NCBI RefSeq assembly: GCF_900187945.1
Contig: NZ_FYEH01000002.1
Span: 186,001-250,000 of the forward strand
DNA: 64,000 nucleotides
Source: Arboricoccus pini
GTDB taxonomy: Bacteria > Pseudomonadota > Alphaproteobacteria > Geminicoccales > Geminicoccaceae
Reading direction: 5' to 3'
The stretch's first letter is position 1; every line of letters starts with the position of its first letter. The notes under the pieces were generated by a model. It was not told where the DNA came from and searched no databases. It saw nothing but the letters and a program-made list of their open reading frames with translations. This document shows positions 49,019-56,988 of the stretch, piece after piece. A program made the position numbers and the translations under genes.

Positions 49019-50305
49019 ATGACGACCATCGATCTCCTCTACGGCAAGGGGACTAAACGGGTAACCCCCCCGCCCCAGGCCCGTCCCTACGTCATCAAGA
49101 AGCGGCAAATGCCCATCCTAGAGGATCCGGTCCTGGCCATTCGCCAGGCGCTCGAGGCTCCCTTGGGCGCGCCGCCGCTGGAGACGCTGGCAAGGGGCCG
49201 TGCCACCGCCTGCATCCTGATCTGCGACATCACGCGGCCCGTGCCCAACGGGCTTTTTCTCCGTCCCCTAATCGAGACCCTCATGCGTGCCGGCCTGAGG
49301 CCGTCCAACATTAAGGTGCTGGTGGCAACCGGCCTGCATCGGCCGAACGAGGGCCAGGAGCTGGATGAGCTCGTGGGCGACCCCTGGGTCACCCAAACGG
49401 TCGAGGTCTTGAACCATTTCGCCGAGCGCGACGAGGACCATGTCGACCTCGGCCGGACCCCTGTCCGTGGCACCGTCGTGCGGATCGACAAGCGTTTCGT
49501 TACGGCCGACATCAAGATCGCGACCGGTCTGGTCGAGCCCCATTTCATGGCGGGCTGGTCTGGCGGACGGAAGGTCATCGCACCCGGCATCGCGCATGCC
49601 GAGACGATCACCACGTTTCACAACTCGACCTTCATGGCGCATCCGCGCGCGGCCAATTGCGTGCTCGAAGGCAATCCCCTGCACGAGGAACAGCTGGAGA
49701 TCGTCAAGCTCCTGGGCGGGGCCCTGGCCCTCAACACGGTGATCGACGAGGAGCGCCGGCTGGCTTTCGTCAATTTCGGCGAGATCGTCCAGAGCCACCT
49801 GGCCGCCGTCGACTTCGTGCGCAACTACGCCGCCGTCGAGGTTCCGCGGAAATTCAAGACGGTCGTCACGAGCGCTGCCGGCTACCCCCTCGACAAGACC
49901 TATTACCAGACCGTCAAGGGCATGGTCGGCCCCATGGATATCCTCGAGCCGGGCGGCGACCTGATCATCGCCTCGGCCTGCTCGGAGGGCATCGGCTCGC
50001 GTCATTTCGCCGAGGCCCAGCGGCGCCTGGTCGAGCTCGGGGTCGATGGCTTCTGGCAGAGCATCGCCAAGAAATCGCATGCCGCGATCGACGAATGGCA
50101 GACGCAGATGCAGCTCAAGCCGATGCGCATCGGCCAGGTGCAGCTCTTCACCGACGGGCTGGCGAAGGACGATCTGGCGCTGACAGGTGTGGAGGTAGTG
50201 GACGATCTGGACGCCGCGATCGCGCGCAGCATCGAGCGCCAAGGCTCGCCGGACGTGGCTATCGTGCCTGAGGGACCCTATGTCGTGCCGGTCACGGCCG
50301 CTTGA
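49019..50305 (+). CDS. larA: LarA-family nickel-pincer 2-hydroxyacid racemase/epimerase
   Basis: A 428-residue enzyme of the lactate racemase family, which uses the nickel-pincer nucleotide cofactor. The key residues of Lactobacillus LarA have visible counterparts: D-I-T-R-P (Asp70, Arg73), H107, H175 in E-P-H-F-M-A-G-W, the cofactor-tethering Lys185 in S-G-G-R-K, H201 in T-F-H-N-S-T-F, and Q297/K300. The family also includes malate, gluconate and other hydroxyacid epimerases, so lactate is not certain. The gene leads larE (13-base gap) and larB. Confidence 0.9.
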   Translation: MTTIDLLYGKGTKRVTPPPQARPYVIKKRQMPILEDPVLAIRQALEAPLGAPPLETLARGRATACILICDITRPVPNGLFLRPLIETLMRAGLRPSNIKVLVATGLHRPNEGQELDELVGDPWVTQTVEVLNHFAERDEDHVDLGRTPVRGTVVRIDKRFVTADIKIATGLVEPHFMAGWSGGRKVIAPGIAHAETITTFHNSTFMAHPRAANCVLEGNPLHEEQLEIVKLLGGALALNTVIDEERRLAFVNFGEIVQSHLAAVDFVRNYAAVEVPRKFKTVVTSAAGYPLDKTYYQTVKGMVGPMDILEPGGDLIIASACSEGIGSRHFAEAQRRLVELGVDGFWQSIAKKSHAAIDEWQTQMQLKPMRIGQVQLFTDGLAKDDLALTGVEVVDDLDAAIARSIERQGSPDVAIVPEGPYVVPVTAA

Positions 50306-50318
50306 CCATGGCAACGCC

Positions 50319-51134
50319 ATGACCCACGAGCTTGCGGATGCCCAGCTTCGTCTCGAGGCAGCATTGCGCCGGGAGGGGCCGCTGGCGATTGCTGTCAGCG
50401 GCGGCGTCGACAGCATGACGCTGGCCTATCTGGCGCACCGCGTCGACCCAAAGGCAACGCTGATGGTCCATGCCGTCTCGGCCGCTGTGCCGGGCGAGGC
50501 CACCCGTCGCGTCGAAGTCTATGCCGCCAGATGGGGCTGGACGTTGCGCCTTATCGATGCCGGCGAGTTCGCCGATCCTGACTATCTGCGCAACCCGGTC
50601 AATCGCTGCTTCTTTTGCAAGCGCAACCTCTATGGAGCGATCGCCGCCGTCGCAAGGCGGCGTATCATGGCCGGAACCAATCTGGATGATCTTGGCGATT
50701 ACCGGCCGGGGCTCGAGGCCGCCAGCCAGCACGATGTGCGCCACCCCTATGTCGAGGCGGGGATCGACAAGAAAGGCGTGCGGGCGCTGGCGACGGCGCA
50801 TGGGCTGGACGATCTGGCCGAATTGCCGGCGGCACCCTGTCTTGCCAGTCGGCTCGAGACAGGCATCGCCGTCACGCCATTGAGCCTGCGGCTGATCGAG
50901 GCAATCGAGACCCGCCTTAAGCGTAACCATCCTGGCCACACGCTGCGCGCGAGGCTGCGGGCAGGCGGTCTGGTCGTCGAGCTCGATCATCGCCTCGATC
51001 CGATGGCTATCGAGAATGCGCTTGGCCAGGAGATCGCCGACATGGCACGTGGCTTCGACGAAAGACGGCCCATTCGCTATGAACGCTATCGGATGGGCTC
51101 GGCATTCGTCGGCCGCAAGGACGGGGTTGCGTGA
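50319..51134 (+). CDS. larE: LarE-family sulfur transferase for nickel-pincer cofactor synthesis
   Basis: A 271-residue PP-loop ATPase that adenylates the pyridinium carboxylates and inserts sulfur in cofactor synthesis. The PP-loop is S-G-G-V-D-S (27-32). It carries a C-F-F-C pair (Cys97, Cys100) and a third cysteine in A-P-C-L-A-S-R (Cys174). Three-cysteine LarE homologues are thought to hold a [4Fe-4S] cluster and act catalytically, whereas single-cysteine LarE sacrifices its own sulfur. I use the ATG at 50319. Its stop overlaps the larB start (GTGA). Confidence 0.9.
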   Translation: MTHELADAQLRLEAALRREGPLAIAVSGGVDSMTLAYLAHRVDPKATLMVHAVSAAVPGEATRRVEVYAARWGWTLRLIDAGEFADPDYLRNPVNRCFFCKRNLYGAIAAVARRRIMAGTNLDDLGDYRPGLEAASQHDVRHPYVEAGIDKKGVRALATAHGLDDLAELPAAPCLASRLETGIAVTPLSLRLIEAIETRLKRNHPGHTLRARLRAGGLVVELDHRLDPMAIENALGQEIADMARGFDERRPIRYERYRMGSAFVGRKDGVA

Positions 51135-51805
51135 GCGCCTTCGTGCACGACGCGGATCGTCTCGCACGCCTCGGCCTGACCGAAGCCATTTTCTGCGGCA
51201 GCAAGAGCGCGGCCCAGATCGAGCATATCCTGGATAGCGTCGGCCCGACGCTGCCGCTGCTCCTTACCCGGCTGGAGCCAATAAAATTCGACGAGCTTCC
51301 GGCCCGGCTGCGCCACCAGCTCGATTATGACCGCCTCTCGCATACGGCCATTCTGGCGGGGCCGCCACCGCCCACGGGCGACGCCGCGATCGCGATCGTC
51401 TCGGGCGGAACCAGTGATGCGCCCGTCGCCCAGGAAGCGGGGCGAACCCTGGCCTTCCATGGCCATGCCTGCACGATGATCGAGGATGTGGGCGTGGCCG
51501 GACTATGGCGGCTCTTGGAGCGGCAAGCCCTTATCGGCCGCCACCGGATCATCATCGCCGTGGCCGGCATGGAGGGCGCCCTCTTTTCCGTATTGGGCGG
51601 TCTGGTGGCCCTTCCCATCATCGCCGTGCCGACATCGACCGGCTACGGCGTGACTACGGGAGGCATGACTGCCTTGCATTCGGCGCTCGGCAGCTGCGCA
51701 CCGGGCCTTACGGTCGTCAATATCGACAATGGCTACGGCGCTGCCTGTGCCGCCATCAGGATCCTGAACAGCCAACGGGCGCGCAAGGGTGATGGTCAGG
51801 GCTGA
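51131..51805 (+). CDS. larB: LarB-family pyridinium carboxylase/hydrolase for nickel-pincer cofactor
   Basis: A 224-residue PurE-like enzyme that carboxylates nicotinic acid adenine dinucleotide in the first step of the nickel-pincer pathway. The core begins at A-I-V-S-G-G-T-S-D, and P-T-S-T-G-Y-G-V-T-T-G-G-M and V-N-I-D-N-G-Y-G-A-A match LarB rather than true PurE. The N-terminal part is slightly shorter than in some homologues. The start is GTG inside the larE stop. No larC (nickel-insertion protein) follows; the next 340 bases on this strand contain no gene. Confidence 0.9.
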   Translation: MSAFVHDADRLARLGLTEAIFCGSKSAAQIEHILDSVGPTLPLLLTRLEPIKFDELPARLRHQLDYDRLSHTAILAGPPPPTGDAAIAIVSGGTSDAPVAQEAGRTLAFHGHACTMIEDVGVAGLWRLLERQALIGRHRIIIAVAGMEGALFSVLGGLVALPIIAVPTSTGYGVTTGGMTALHSALGSCAPGLTVVNIDNGYGAACAAIRILNSQRARKGDGQG

Positions 51806-51879
51806 CCACTGGCCCGATTTCGCTACGTCCCCAGCAACCGGCCGAATTGGGCTGGCGCGCTAGCAAATAAAGGTCGCTA

Positions 51880-51918
51880 AAAGGCCGAAGGGCCGCTCCC
51901 TTGCGAGAGCGACCCTTC
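51880..51918 (-). terminator. Strong hairpin terminator of the 51.9-52.1 kb minus-strand unit
   Basis: GAAGGGTCGCTC (51918-51907) pairs with GAGCGGCCCTTC (51898-51887) in a 12-bp stem with one G-U pair and an 8-base loop. It is followed by GGCC and then UUUU. The U-run sits on the minus strand only, so it ends transcripts coming from the 52.1 kb side rather than from larB. Confidence 0.7.
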
Positions 51919-51985
51919 CATTGCCTGACCGCAGGTCTCTCGACCCTGTCCTAGAAGGACATAACGGACTTCCCGGCTACGTGCG

Positions 51986-52057
51986 TCAGGACGCGATGCC
52001 GCCGAAAGTGGAAATCCAGGTCGAGACTGTCCCCTGCGGGACCAAACAATGAGACAC
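51986..52057 (-). CDS. Candidate 23-residue peptide with extreme Shine-Dalgarno
   Basis: A GTG-started frame of 23 codons ending in TGA. The peptide contains one Cys, one Trp and a Gly-Gly near the C-terminus (T-V-S-T-W-I-S-T-F-G-G-I). The upstream sequence GAAAGGAGGTGATCCAG runs right into the start codon and complements the alphaproteobacterial 16S rRNA 3' end over 17 bases; AGGAGG itself is 7 bases before GTG. A small structured tail and a strong terminator hairpin follow. I do not recognise the peptide. It could be a leader or a small protein, or the frame may be incidental. Confidence 0.45.
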   Translation of the reverse strand: MSHCLVPQGTVSTWISTFGGIAS

Positions 52058-52058
52058 T

Positions 52059-52073
52059 GGATCACCTCCTTTC
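52059..52073 (-). promoter_or_regulatory. Extended ribosome-binding site/anti-16S-tail sequence
   Basis: The minus strand reads GAAAGGAGGTGATCC, the complement of the 16S 3' tail GGATCACCUCCUUUC; the match extends to 17 bases if CAG up to position 52057 is counted. Normal sites use 4-7 bases. Read on the plus strand the same stretch is a copy of the 16S tail, so a 16S-like remnant or an anti-SD-type RNA is the alternative reading. Confidence 0.6.
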
Positions 52074-52145
52074 AATCTTGTTGCTGCCACGCACAAAAGG
52101 TGGCGGCTAACAGACTGTCGCACAAGCCCTAAAGCGGCTTGCTCG

Positions 52146-53387
52146 TTATTTTTCCGCCACGACGCGCCAGATCGTGTCGCCGGCATCGTCGGCGACCAGC
52201 AGGGAGCCGTCCGGCAGCTCGAGCAGACCGCACGGGCGGCCATGCACGCTGTTGGGATCATCCTGCTTCGTGAAGCCCGTCAGGAAAGGTTCCAGGGCTC
52301 CGCTCGGCCGGCCGCCCGAAAACGGCACGAAGGCAACCTGATAGCCCGAGAGCTCTGCCCGATTCCAGGAGCCGTGCTGGCCGATGAACATGCCGCCGCG
52401 ATAGCGCTCCGGGAAGGCCTGGCCCCTATAGAAGAGCAGGCCCAGGGAGGCGGTGTGCGAGCCCACCGCGAGATCGGGACGGATGGACCGCGCCACGAGG
52501 TCCGGACGCTGTCCGGCCAGGCGTGGATCCTCGATGCTGCCGAAATAGCTATAGGGCCAGCCGTAGAAGCCACCCTCCTGAACGGTCGTCACATAGTCTG
52601 GAACCAGCTCGTCACCCAGTTCGTCGCGCTCATTGACAGCCGTCCAGGGCTGACCGCTCACCGGCTCGAAATCGAGGCCGACGGGATTGCGCAGGCCGCT
52701 CGCATAGAGCCGCTCATTTCCGCCATCGAGGTCAATCTGGAGGATGCAGGCGCGGCGATGCTCCTCCTCGATACCGTACTCGGCGACGTTGCTGGCCGAG
52801 CCCACCGTAACGAAAAGGCTCTTGCCGTCCGGGGCCGCCACGACGTTGCGCGTCCAATGATTGTTGTAGCCGCCAGCCGGCAGCTCAAGGATCTTCCGGC
52901 CCGGTCCTCTCAGCGAGGTTGCACCCTGCTGATAGTCGAAGACGACCACGCCATCCGTATTGCCGACGAAAAACTTTTCCCCGACGAGCGCCATGCCCAA
53001 AGGCTGGTTCAGGCCGCCAAGGAAAAGGCTGCGGGTCTCGTAGATGCCGTCGCCGTCAGCGTCACGGAACAGCGTGATGCGATCAGCGCTCTTGCCCAGC
53101 GAGCGAGCGCGGATCTGGCCCTCGACGCCCGGATCCTTGGGATCGTGACGAGGGAGCAACTTGGTGCGCGACTCGGCAATGAGAACGTCGCCGTTGGGCA
53201 GAAGGTGAAACCAGCGCGGATAGTCGAGGCCGGTTGCCCATTTCGTCACCTTGAAGCCCGAGGGAGCCTTGGGCGACAGGCCCTCCGGCCAGCCGGTGAC
53301 GGTGGCGAAATTCACGACCGAGGGGGTGGCATAGGGGGCAGGCAGATCCGGCATGGCCGGCGCCGCGAATGACTGGGTCTCGCTCAT
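52146..53387 (-). CDS. Sorbosone dehydrogenase/PQQ-type glucose dehydrogenase-like protein
   Basis: A 413-residue six-bladed beta-propeller of the Glu/sorbosone dehydrogenase family. The family motifs are L-N-Q-P-L-G-M, N-N-H-W-T-R-N, G-L-R-N-P-V-G-L and Q-H-G-S-W-N-R. Members usually oxidise sugars or aldehydes in the periplasm with PQQ, but I see no clear signal peptide here, and substrate and cofactor are unproven. The start ATG 53387 is preferred to the GTG just upstream. It ends next to the structured spacer at 52.1 kb. Confidence 0.85.
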   Translation of the reverse strand: MSETQSFAAPAMPDLPAPYATPSVVNFATVTGWPEGLSPKAPSGFKVTKWATGLDYPRWFHLLPNGDVLIAESRTKLLPRHDPKDPGVEGQIRARSLGKSADRITLFRDADGDGIYETRSLFLGGLNQPLGMALVGEKFFVGNTDGVVVFDYQQGATSLRGPGRKILELPAGGYNNHWTRNVVAAPDGKSLFVTVGSASNVAEYGIEEEHRRACILQIDLDGGNERLYASGLRNPVGLDFEPVSGQPWTAVNERDELGDELVPDYVTTVQEGGFYGWPYSYFGSIEDPRLAGQRPDLVARSIRPDLAVGSHTASLGLLFYRGQAFPERYRGGMFIGQHGSWNRAELSGYQVAFVPFSGGRPSGALEPFLTGFTKQDDPNSVHGRPCGLLELPDGSLLVADDAGDTIWRVVAEK

Positions 53388-53455
53388 CACGCATCCCGTT
53401 ATGCTTGGGTGGCGCTACGAGTAGCGGTAAAATTTCGTCTTGTCGAAGGCGCCCC

Positions 53456-54586
53456 TCAAAGATGGCCGGGAAAGCGCGGTATGATCGTTTCGCGCTGCGC
53501 GTCGACTGCCAAGGTGAGCCCGAAGCCCATGAGGACGGTCAACATGGCCGTGCCGCCATAGGAGACCATGGGCAAAGGGATGCCCACGACCGGGACGAGG
53601 CCCGTCACCATCGCCACGTTGATGCTGACATAAAGGGCGAGGTTGCAGCCCATGCCCATCGCCACCAGCCGCCCGAACTGGCTTTGCGAGCGGATCGCTA
53701 TGCGAAGTGTAAGGAAGAGCATCAAGAGGAAAAGCGACAGCACGACGACGCAGCCGACGAAGCCCACCTCCTCGCCCATCATCGTGAAGGCAAAGTCAGT
53801 CTGCTTTTCAGGCAGAAAATTCAGCTGTGCCTGACTGCCATTCAGATAGCCCTTGCCCCAGAACCCGCCCGAGCCCAGCGCAATCTTGGATTGGATGATG
53901 TGGTAGCCCGTGCCAAGTGGGTCTTCCTCGGGGTTGAGAAAGGTCAAGACGCGCTGGCGCTGATAATCGTGCAAGCGCGACCAAAGGATTGGCAGGGCCG
54001 CCGCCCCCGCCGCCCCCACCAGGAGGAATTGCCAGATCGGTACGCCCGCCAGGAAGAGAAGGGCCGTGCCGGCTCCAGCCAGCATCGCGGCCGTGCCGAG
54101 ATCGGGCTGAAGCAGCACGAGAACGACCGGCGCGGCGATCATCAAGAGCGGTGCGATGAGAACCAAAGGACGCCTGACATCCTCGATCCGTCGGCCGTGG
54201 AACCAGCGCGCCAGTGCCATGATCAACGCCAACTTCATGAGCTCGGAAGGTTGGATCTGGATGATGCCCAGATCGATCCAGCGCTGTGCGCCTTTACTGA
54301 TCTCGCCCATCACGTCAACGCCCAAGAGCAGCGCAAGGACGATGGCATAGAAGGGAAAGGCCAGATTGAAGAGCCAGCGAATATCGGTAACCGCGATCAT
54401 CAGCATGATGACGACCCCGACGCCAAGGCGCATGGCGTGCCGCCAGGCCCAAGGATCGTTGCTGCCGCCCGCCGCCGAATAGAGCACGCCGTAACCGACC
54501 AGCCCCATGAGGACGATGAGGCCGATCAGCGGCCAATGCAGGCCGGAGAACCGAGCACCCAGCGATGGTAGCGGCGGCCGGATCAC
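53456..54586 (-). CDS. rodA: Rod shape-determining glycosyltransferase RodA
   Basis: A 376-residue SEDS-family polymerase that builds glycan strands from lipid II in the elongasome. Multiple membrane spans run through the whole length. The SEDS motifs are K-G-A-Q-R-W-I-D-L-G-I-I-Q-I-Q-P-S-E-L near residue 95, and G-I-P-L-P-M-V-S-Y-G-G-T near the C-terminus. The start is GTG 54586, overlapping the mrdA stop (GTGA), so translation is coupled. The frame is open for 950 bases upstream but lies over mrdA and is rejected as coding there. Confidence 0.95.
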   Translation of the reverse strand: MIRPPLPSLGARFSGLHWPLIGLIVLMGLVGYGVLYSAAGGSNDPWAWRHAMRLGVGVVIMLMIAVTDIRWLFNLAFPFYAIVLALLLGVDVMGEISKGAQRWIDLGIIQIQPSELMKLALIMALARWFHGRRIEDVRRPLVLIAPLLMIAAPVVLVLLQPDLGTAAMLAGAGTALLFLAGVPIWQFLLVGAAGAAALPILWSRLHDYQRQRVLTFLNPEEDPLGTGYHIIQSKIALGSGGFWGKGYLNGSQAQLNFLPEKQTDFAFTMMGEEVGFVGCVVVLSLFLLMLFLTLRIAIRSQSQFGRLVAMGMGCNLALYVSINVAMVTGLVPVVGIPLPMVSYGGTAMLTVLMGFGLTLAVDAQRETIIPRFPGHL

Positions 54587-56472
54587 GCGGGCTCGTCCGT
54601 CTTGCGACCGGCGGTTGTCAAAGGCCCATTTAAATGGTCGAGCTCGATTGCCTTCATGATCAGGTCGCGTGCCACCGGGCCCGCCACCTTGGCGCCGCCC
54701 TCGCCATGCTCGACGATGACGCCGGCCGCGTATTTGGGGTCGTCGAAAGGAGCAAAGGCGACGAACAGTGCATGGTCGAGCTCTTCCCAGGGTCGATTCT
54801 TGCGCTTGTAGGCACCGCTCAGGCGCGAGGCCATGCTGATGCGCCGCACCTGGGCGGTGCCGCTCTTGCCGGCGAGGCGTATGCCCTGAAAGATGCCGTT
54901 CTGGGGAATGGCGGCTCCCCTGCCCGTGCCGTAGTTGGCGTTGACGACATCGAACATGCCCTGCAGCACAAGCTTCAAATTCTCGGGCTTGAGGCCGAGC
55001 GAGTTCGCGTTCCCGCCAGTTCCTTCGGCCACATGGGCATCCTTGCCCCTGACCAGCCAGGGATGAACCTCGCGGCCGCCATTGGCGAGACGCGCCGTCA
55101 TGACGGCGAGTTGCAAGGGAGTCGTCAGCATGTAGCCCTGACCGATGCCGGTGATCAGTGTCTCGCCTCGCTGCCAGGCCTGGCCAAAGCGCTTCTTCTT
55201 CCAGGCGACCGTCGGAACAATACCACCCTGCTCGCCCGGCAAATCGATGCCCAGTGGCGCACCCAGGCCAAAGCGATGCGAGGTCTGTGCTAGCGTGTCG
55301 ACACCTACGCGCCGCGCCATCTCGTAGAAGAACACGTCGCAGGAATGGGCGATCGCCTGCACTATGTTCAAGCTGCCATGGCCGCCCTTGCGCCAGCAAT
55401 GGAAGGTCAGATTGCCCAATTGCATCGAGCCCGGGCAATTCACACGCGTCTGCGGCGTCACGACGCCGGCCTCCAGCGCGGCCAGTGCCGTCATCATCTT
55501 GAAGGTAGAGCCCGGCGGGTATTGTCCGCGAACACATTTATTGATCAGCGGATGGGCCGGATCGTCCCGCAAGGCCGCCCAGACATCGGGGGGCAGCGGA
55601 TTGGTGAAGGTGCCGGGGTCATAGCTTGGCACTGAGGCCATGCAACGCACGGCGCCCGTCGCGATCTCGACGATGACGGCTGCCGCCGCGCGATGCTCGG
55701 AAAGCCTTTCAAAGGCGTAACGTTGTAGGTCGAGATCGATGCTGAGCGTGAGGTCGTCACCCGAATCGCCCTCGATATTATCCAGCTCACGGATCTCGCG
55801 GCCGATCGCGTTGACCTCCAGGCGCTCGATACCGGCCTTGCCGCGCAGTTCGGCGTCATAGGCGCGCTCGATGCCGGCCTTGCCGGTGCGAAAATCAGGC
55901 AGCCGAAAAAGGGGATCGGTCTCTCGCTCGATATCGTCGCGCGAGGCCGGCCCGGTATAGCCCAGGACATGGGAGAAAAGATCACCCGCCGGATAGGAGC
56001 GCAGGAGGCCCTGATCGAGGAGGACGCCGGGCAGCTCGGGCGAGTTGACGGCGATCTTGGCCACCTCGTCGAAGGTCAGGTCGTTACGAACCTCCGTCGG
56101 CAGGAAGGCGCGCTGACGCGCGGCCCTGGCAACGATCTCATCGATATGCGCTTGGTCCAGGGCAATGAACCGGGCAAGATTGGCAAGGACCGCCTTCAGA
56201 TCGCGCGCCTGCTCGCGCACAACCCGGACGCGGTAGGTCGGGATGTTTTGCGCCAGCGGCCGGCCGCGCAGATCGAGAATCCGGCCGCGCGGGGGCACAA
56301 TCAGGCGCTCGTTCGCCCGGTTATTCTCGGCCAGCAGGCGATATTGCTCGTTCTCCTTCACCTGCAGTTGCCAGAGGCGACCGGAGAGCATGCCGAACAG
56401 GCCGAGCTCGGCGGCACCTACCAGGCAGGCCCGGCGCGTGAAGCTGCGCGCGCGCTCAGTTTCCTGTCGCAT
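54583..56472 (-). CDS. mrdA: Penicillin-binding protein 2 (elongasome transpeptidase)
   Basis: A 629-residue class B PBP that cross-links new peptidoglycan with RodA during rod elongation. An N-terminal membrane anchor (about residues 20-40) precedes the pedestal domain with R-G-R-I-L-D-L-R-G-R-P-L-A. The transpeptidase has the active-site S-T-F-K, the S-C-D variant of the second motif (H-S-C-D-V-F-F), and K-S-G-T. The start ATG 56472 is within the 3' end of mreD (17-base overlap). It lies in the mreB-mreC-mreD-mrdA-rodA operon. Confidence 0.95.
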   Translation of the reverse strand: MRQETERARSFTRRACLVGAAELGLFGMLSGRLWQLQVKENEQYRLLAENNRANERLIVPPRGRILDLRGRPLAQNIPTYRVRVVREQARDLKAVLANLARFIALDQAHIDEIVARAARQRAFLPTEVRNDLTFDEVAKIAVNSPELPGVLLDQGLLRSYPAGDLFSHVLGYTGPASRDDIERETDPLFRLPDFRTGKAGIERAYDAELRGKAGIERLEVNAIGREIRELDNIEGDSGDDLTLSIDLDLQRYAFERLSEHRAAAAVIVEIATGAVRCMASVPSYDPGTFTNPLPPDVWAALRDDPAHPLINKCVRGQYPPGSTFKMMTALAALEAGVVTPQTRVNCPGSMQLGNLTFHCWRKGGHGSLNIVQAIAHSCDVFFYEMARRVGVDTLAQTSHRFGLGAPLGIDLPGEQGGIVPTVAWKKKRFGQAWQRGETLITGIGQGYMLTTPLQLAVMTARLANGGREVHPWLVRGKDAHVAEGTGGNANSLGLKPENLKLVLQGMFDVVNANYGTGRGAAIPQNGIFQGIRLAGKSGTAQVRRISMASRLSGAYKRKNRPWEELDHALFVAFAPFDDPKYAAGVIVEHGEGGAKVAGPVARDLIMKAIELDHLNGPLTTAGRKTDEPA

Positions 56473-56983
56473 GACGCTTCTCATCGATCTCGACATTGGC
56501 ACGGCCCAAGAGCAGGGCCACGGGCGGGTAGCACAGAATGGTCAGGACGCTCGAAACGAGGACAGTGTCGATGGGAAAGACGTGCAGGGCATAGAGGCAG
56601 GCCAGAAACCAACGCAGGAATTGCACGCTGAGTGTGACGAGCGCAAGGCCGAGCCAGCCACCCAAGAAGGAGCGCGCCAGGACGATCCGCTGCGGCACCA
56701 TGACCATCGCACGGATGCAGAGCAACATGAGCGCGGTCATGCCGATGGGCATCCCGGCAACGGCGTCGGCTACGAGTCCCAGTAGAAAAAGGACGATCGA
56801 TCCTAGTAGATCGGGGCGATAGAGCGTCCAGAAATAGACGGCCACGATCGTCAGCGAGGGCCGCACGGCATCCGAGGCCAGGGTCGTGAGCGGCAAAAGA
56901 TCGAAAAGGAGCGTGATCGCCACTGTAAGGAAAGGCAGAATGCGACGGGCCAGATGGTCGAGCGTCTGGACGACCACTTGCAT
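56456..56983 (-). CDS. mreD: Rod shape-determining protein MreD
   Basis: A 175-residue integral membrane protein of the elongasome. It is almost entirely hydrophobic, with about five or six spans. Weak family conservation is visible in R-P-S-L-T-I-V-A-V-Y-F-W-T-L-Y-R-P and G-L-V-A-D-A-V-A-G-M-P-I-G. The position between mreC and mrdA is the main evidence. It overlaps mrdA by 17 bases and follows mreC after 5. Confidence 0.9.
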   Translation of the reverse strand: MQVVVQTLDHLARRILPFLTVAITLLFDLLPLTTLASDAVRPSLTIVAVYFWTLYRPDLLGSIVLFLLGLVADAVAGMPIGMTALMLLCIRAMVMVPQRIVLARSFLGGWLGLALVTLSVQFLRWFLACLYALHVFPIDTVLVSSVLTILCYPPVALLLGRANVEIDEKRHATGN

Positions 56984-56988
56984 GGCCG

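Larger units (their letters stand above)
51806..52145. other. Spacer between larB and the sorbosone-dehydrogenase-like gene
   Basis: The 340 bases contain no gene on the plus strand. On the minus strand they hold a short structured unit: a 17-base match to the 16S 3' tail (as its complement, 52073-52057), a 23-codon open frame, two small hairpins (51927-51937 and 51947-51961) and a strong terminator-like hairpin (51887-51918). A GCCAC...GTGGC hairpin near 52090 lies just past the stop of the sorbosone-dehydrogenase-like gene on the same strand. Confidence 0.6.

Noticed and set aside
51830-51886. Plus-strand sequence ending in AAATAAAGGTCGCTAAAAGGCC, similar to the 3' half of a SAM-II riboswitch
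   Set aside because: The 5' half (GUGAUUUG, the CCGG/CUUGC loop and the P1 pairing) is missing, and no methionine gene follows on the plus strand; the overlap with a minus-strand terminator explains part of the string.
54587-55537. Upstream extension of the rodA reading frame by about 950 bases
   Set aside because: It lies wholly over mrdA in another frame of the same strand and has a low-complexity Arg-rich translation; the GTG start overlapping the mrdA stop fits the RodA N-terminus.
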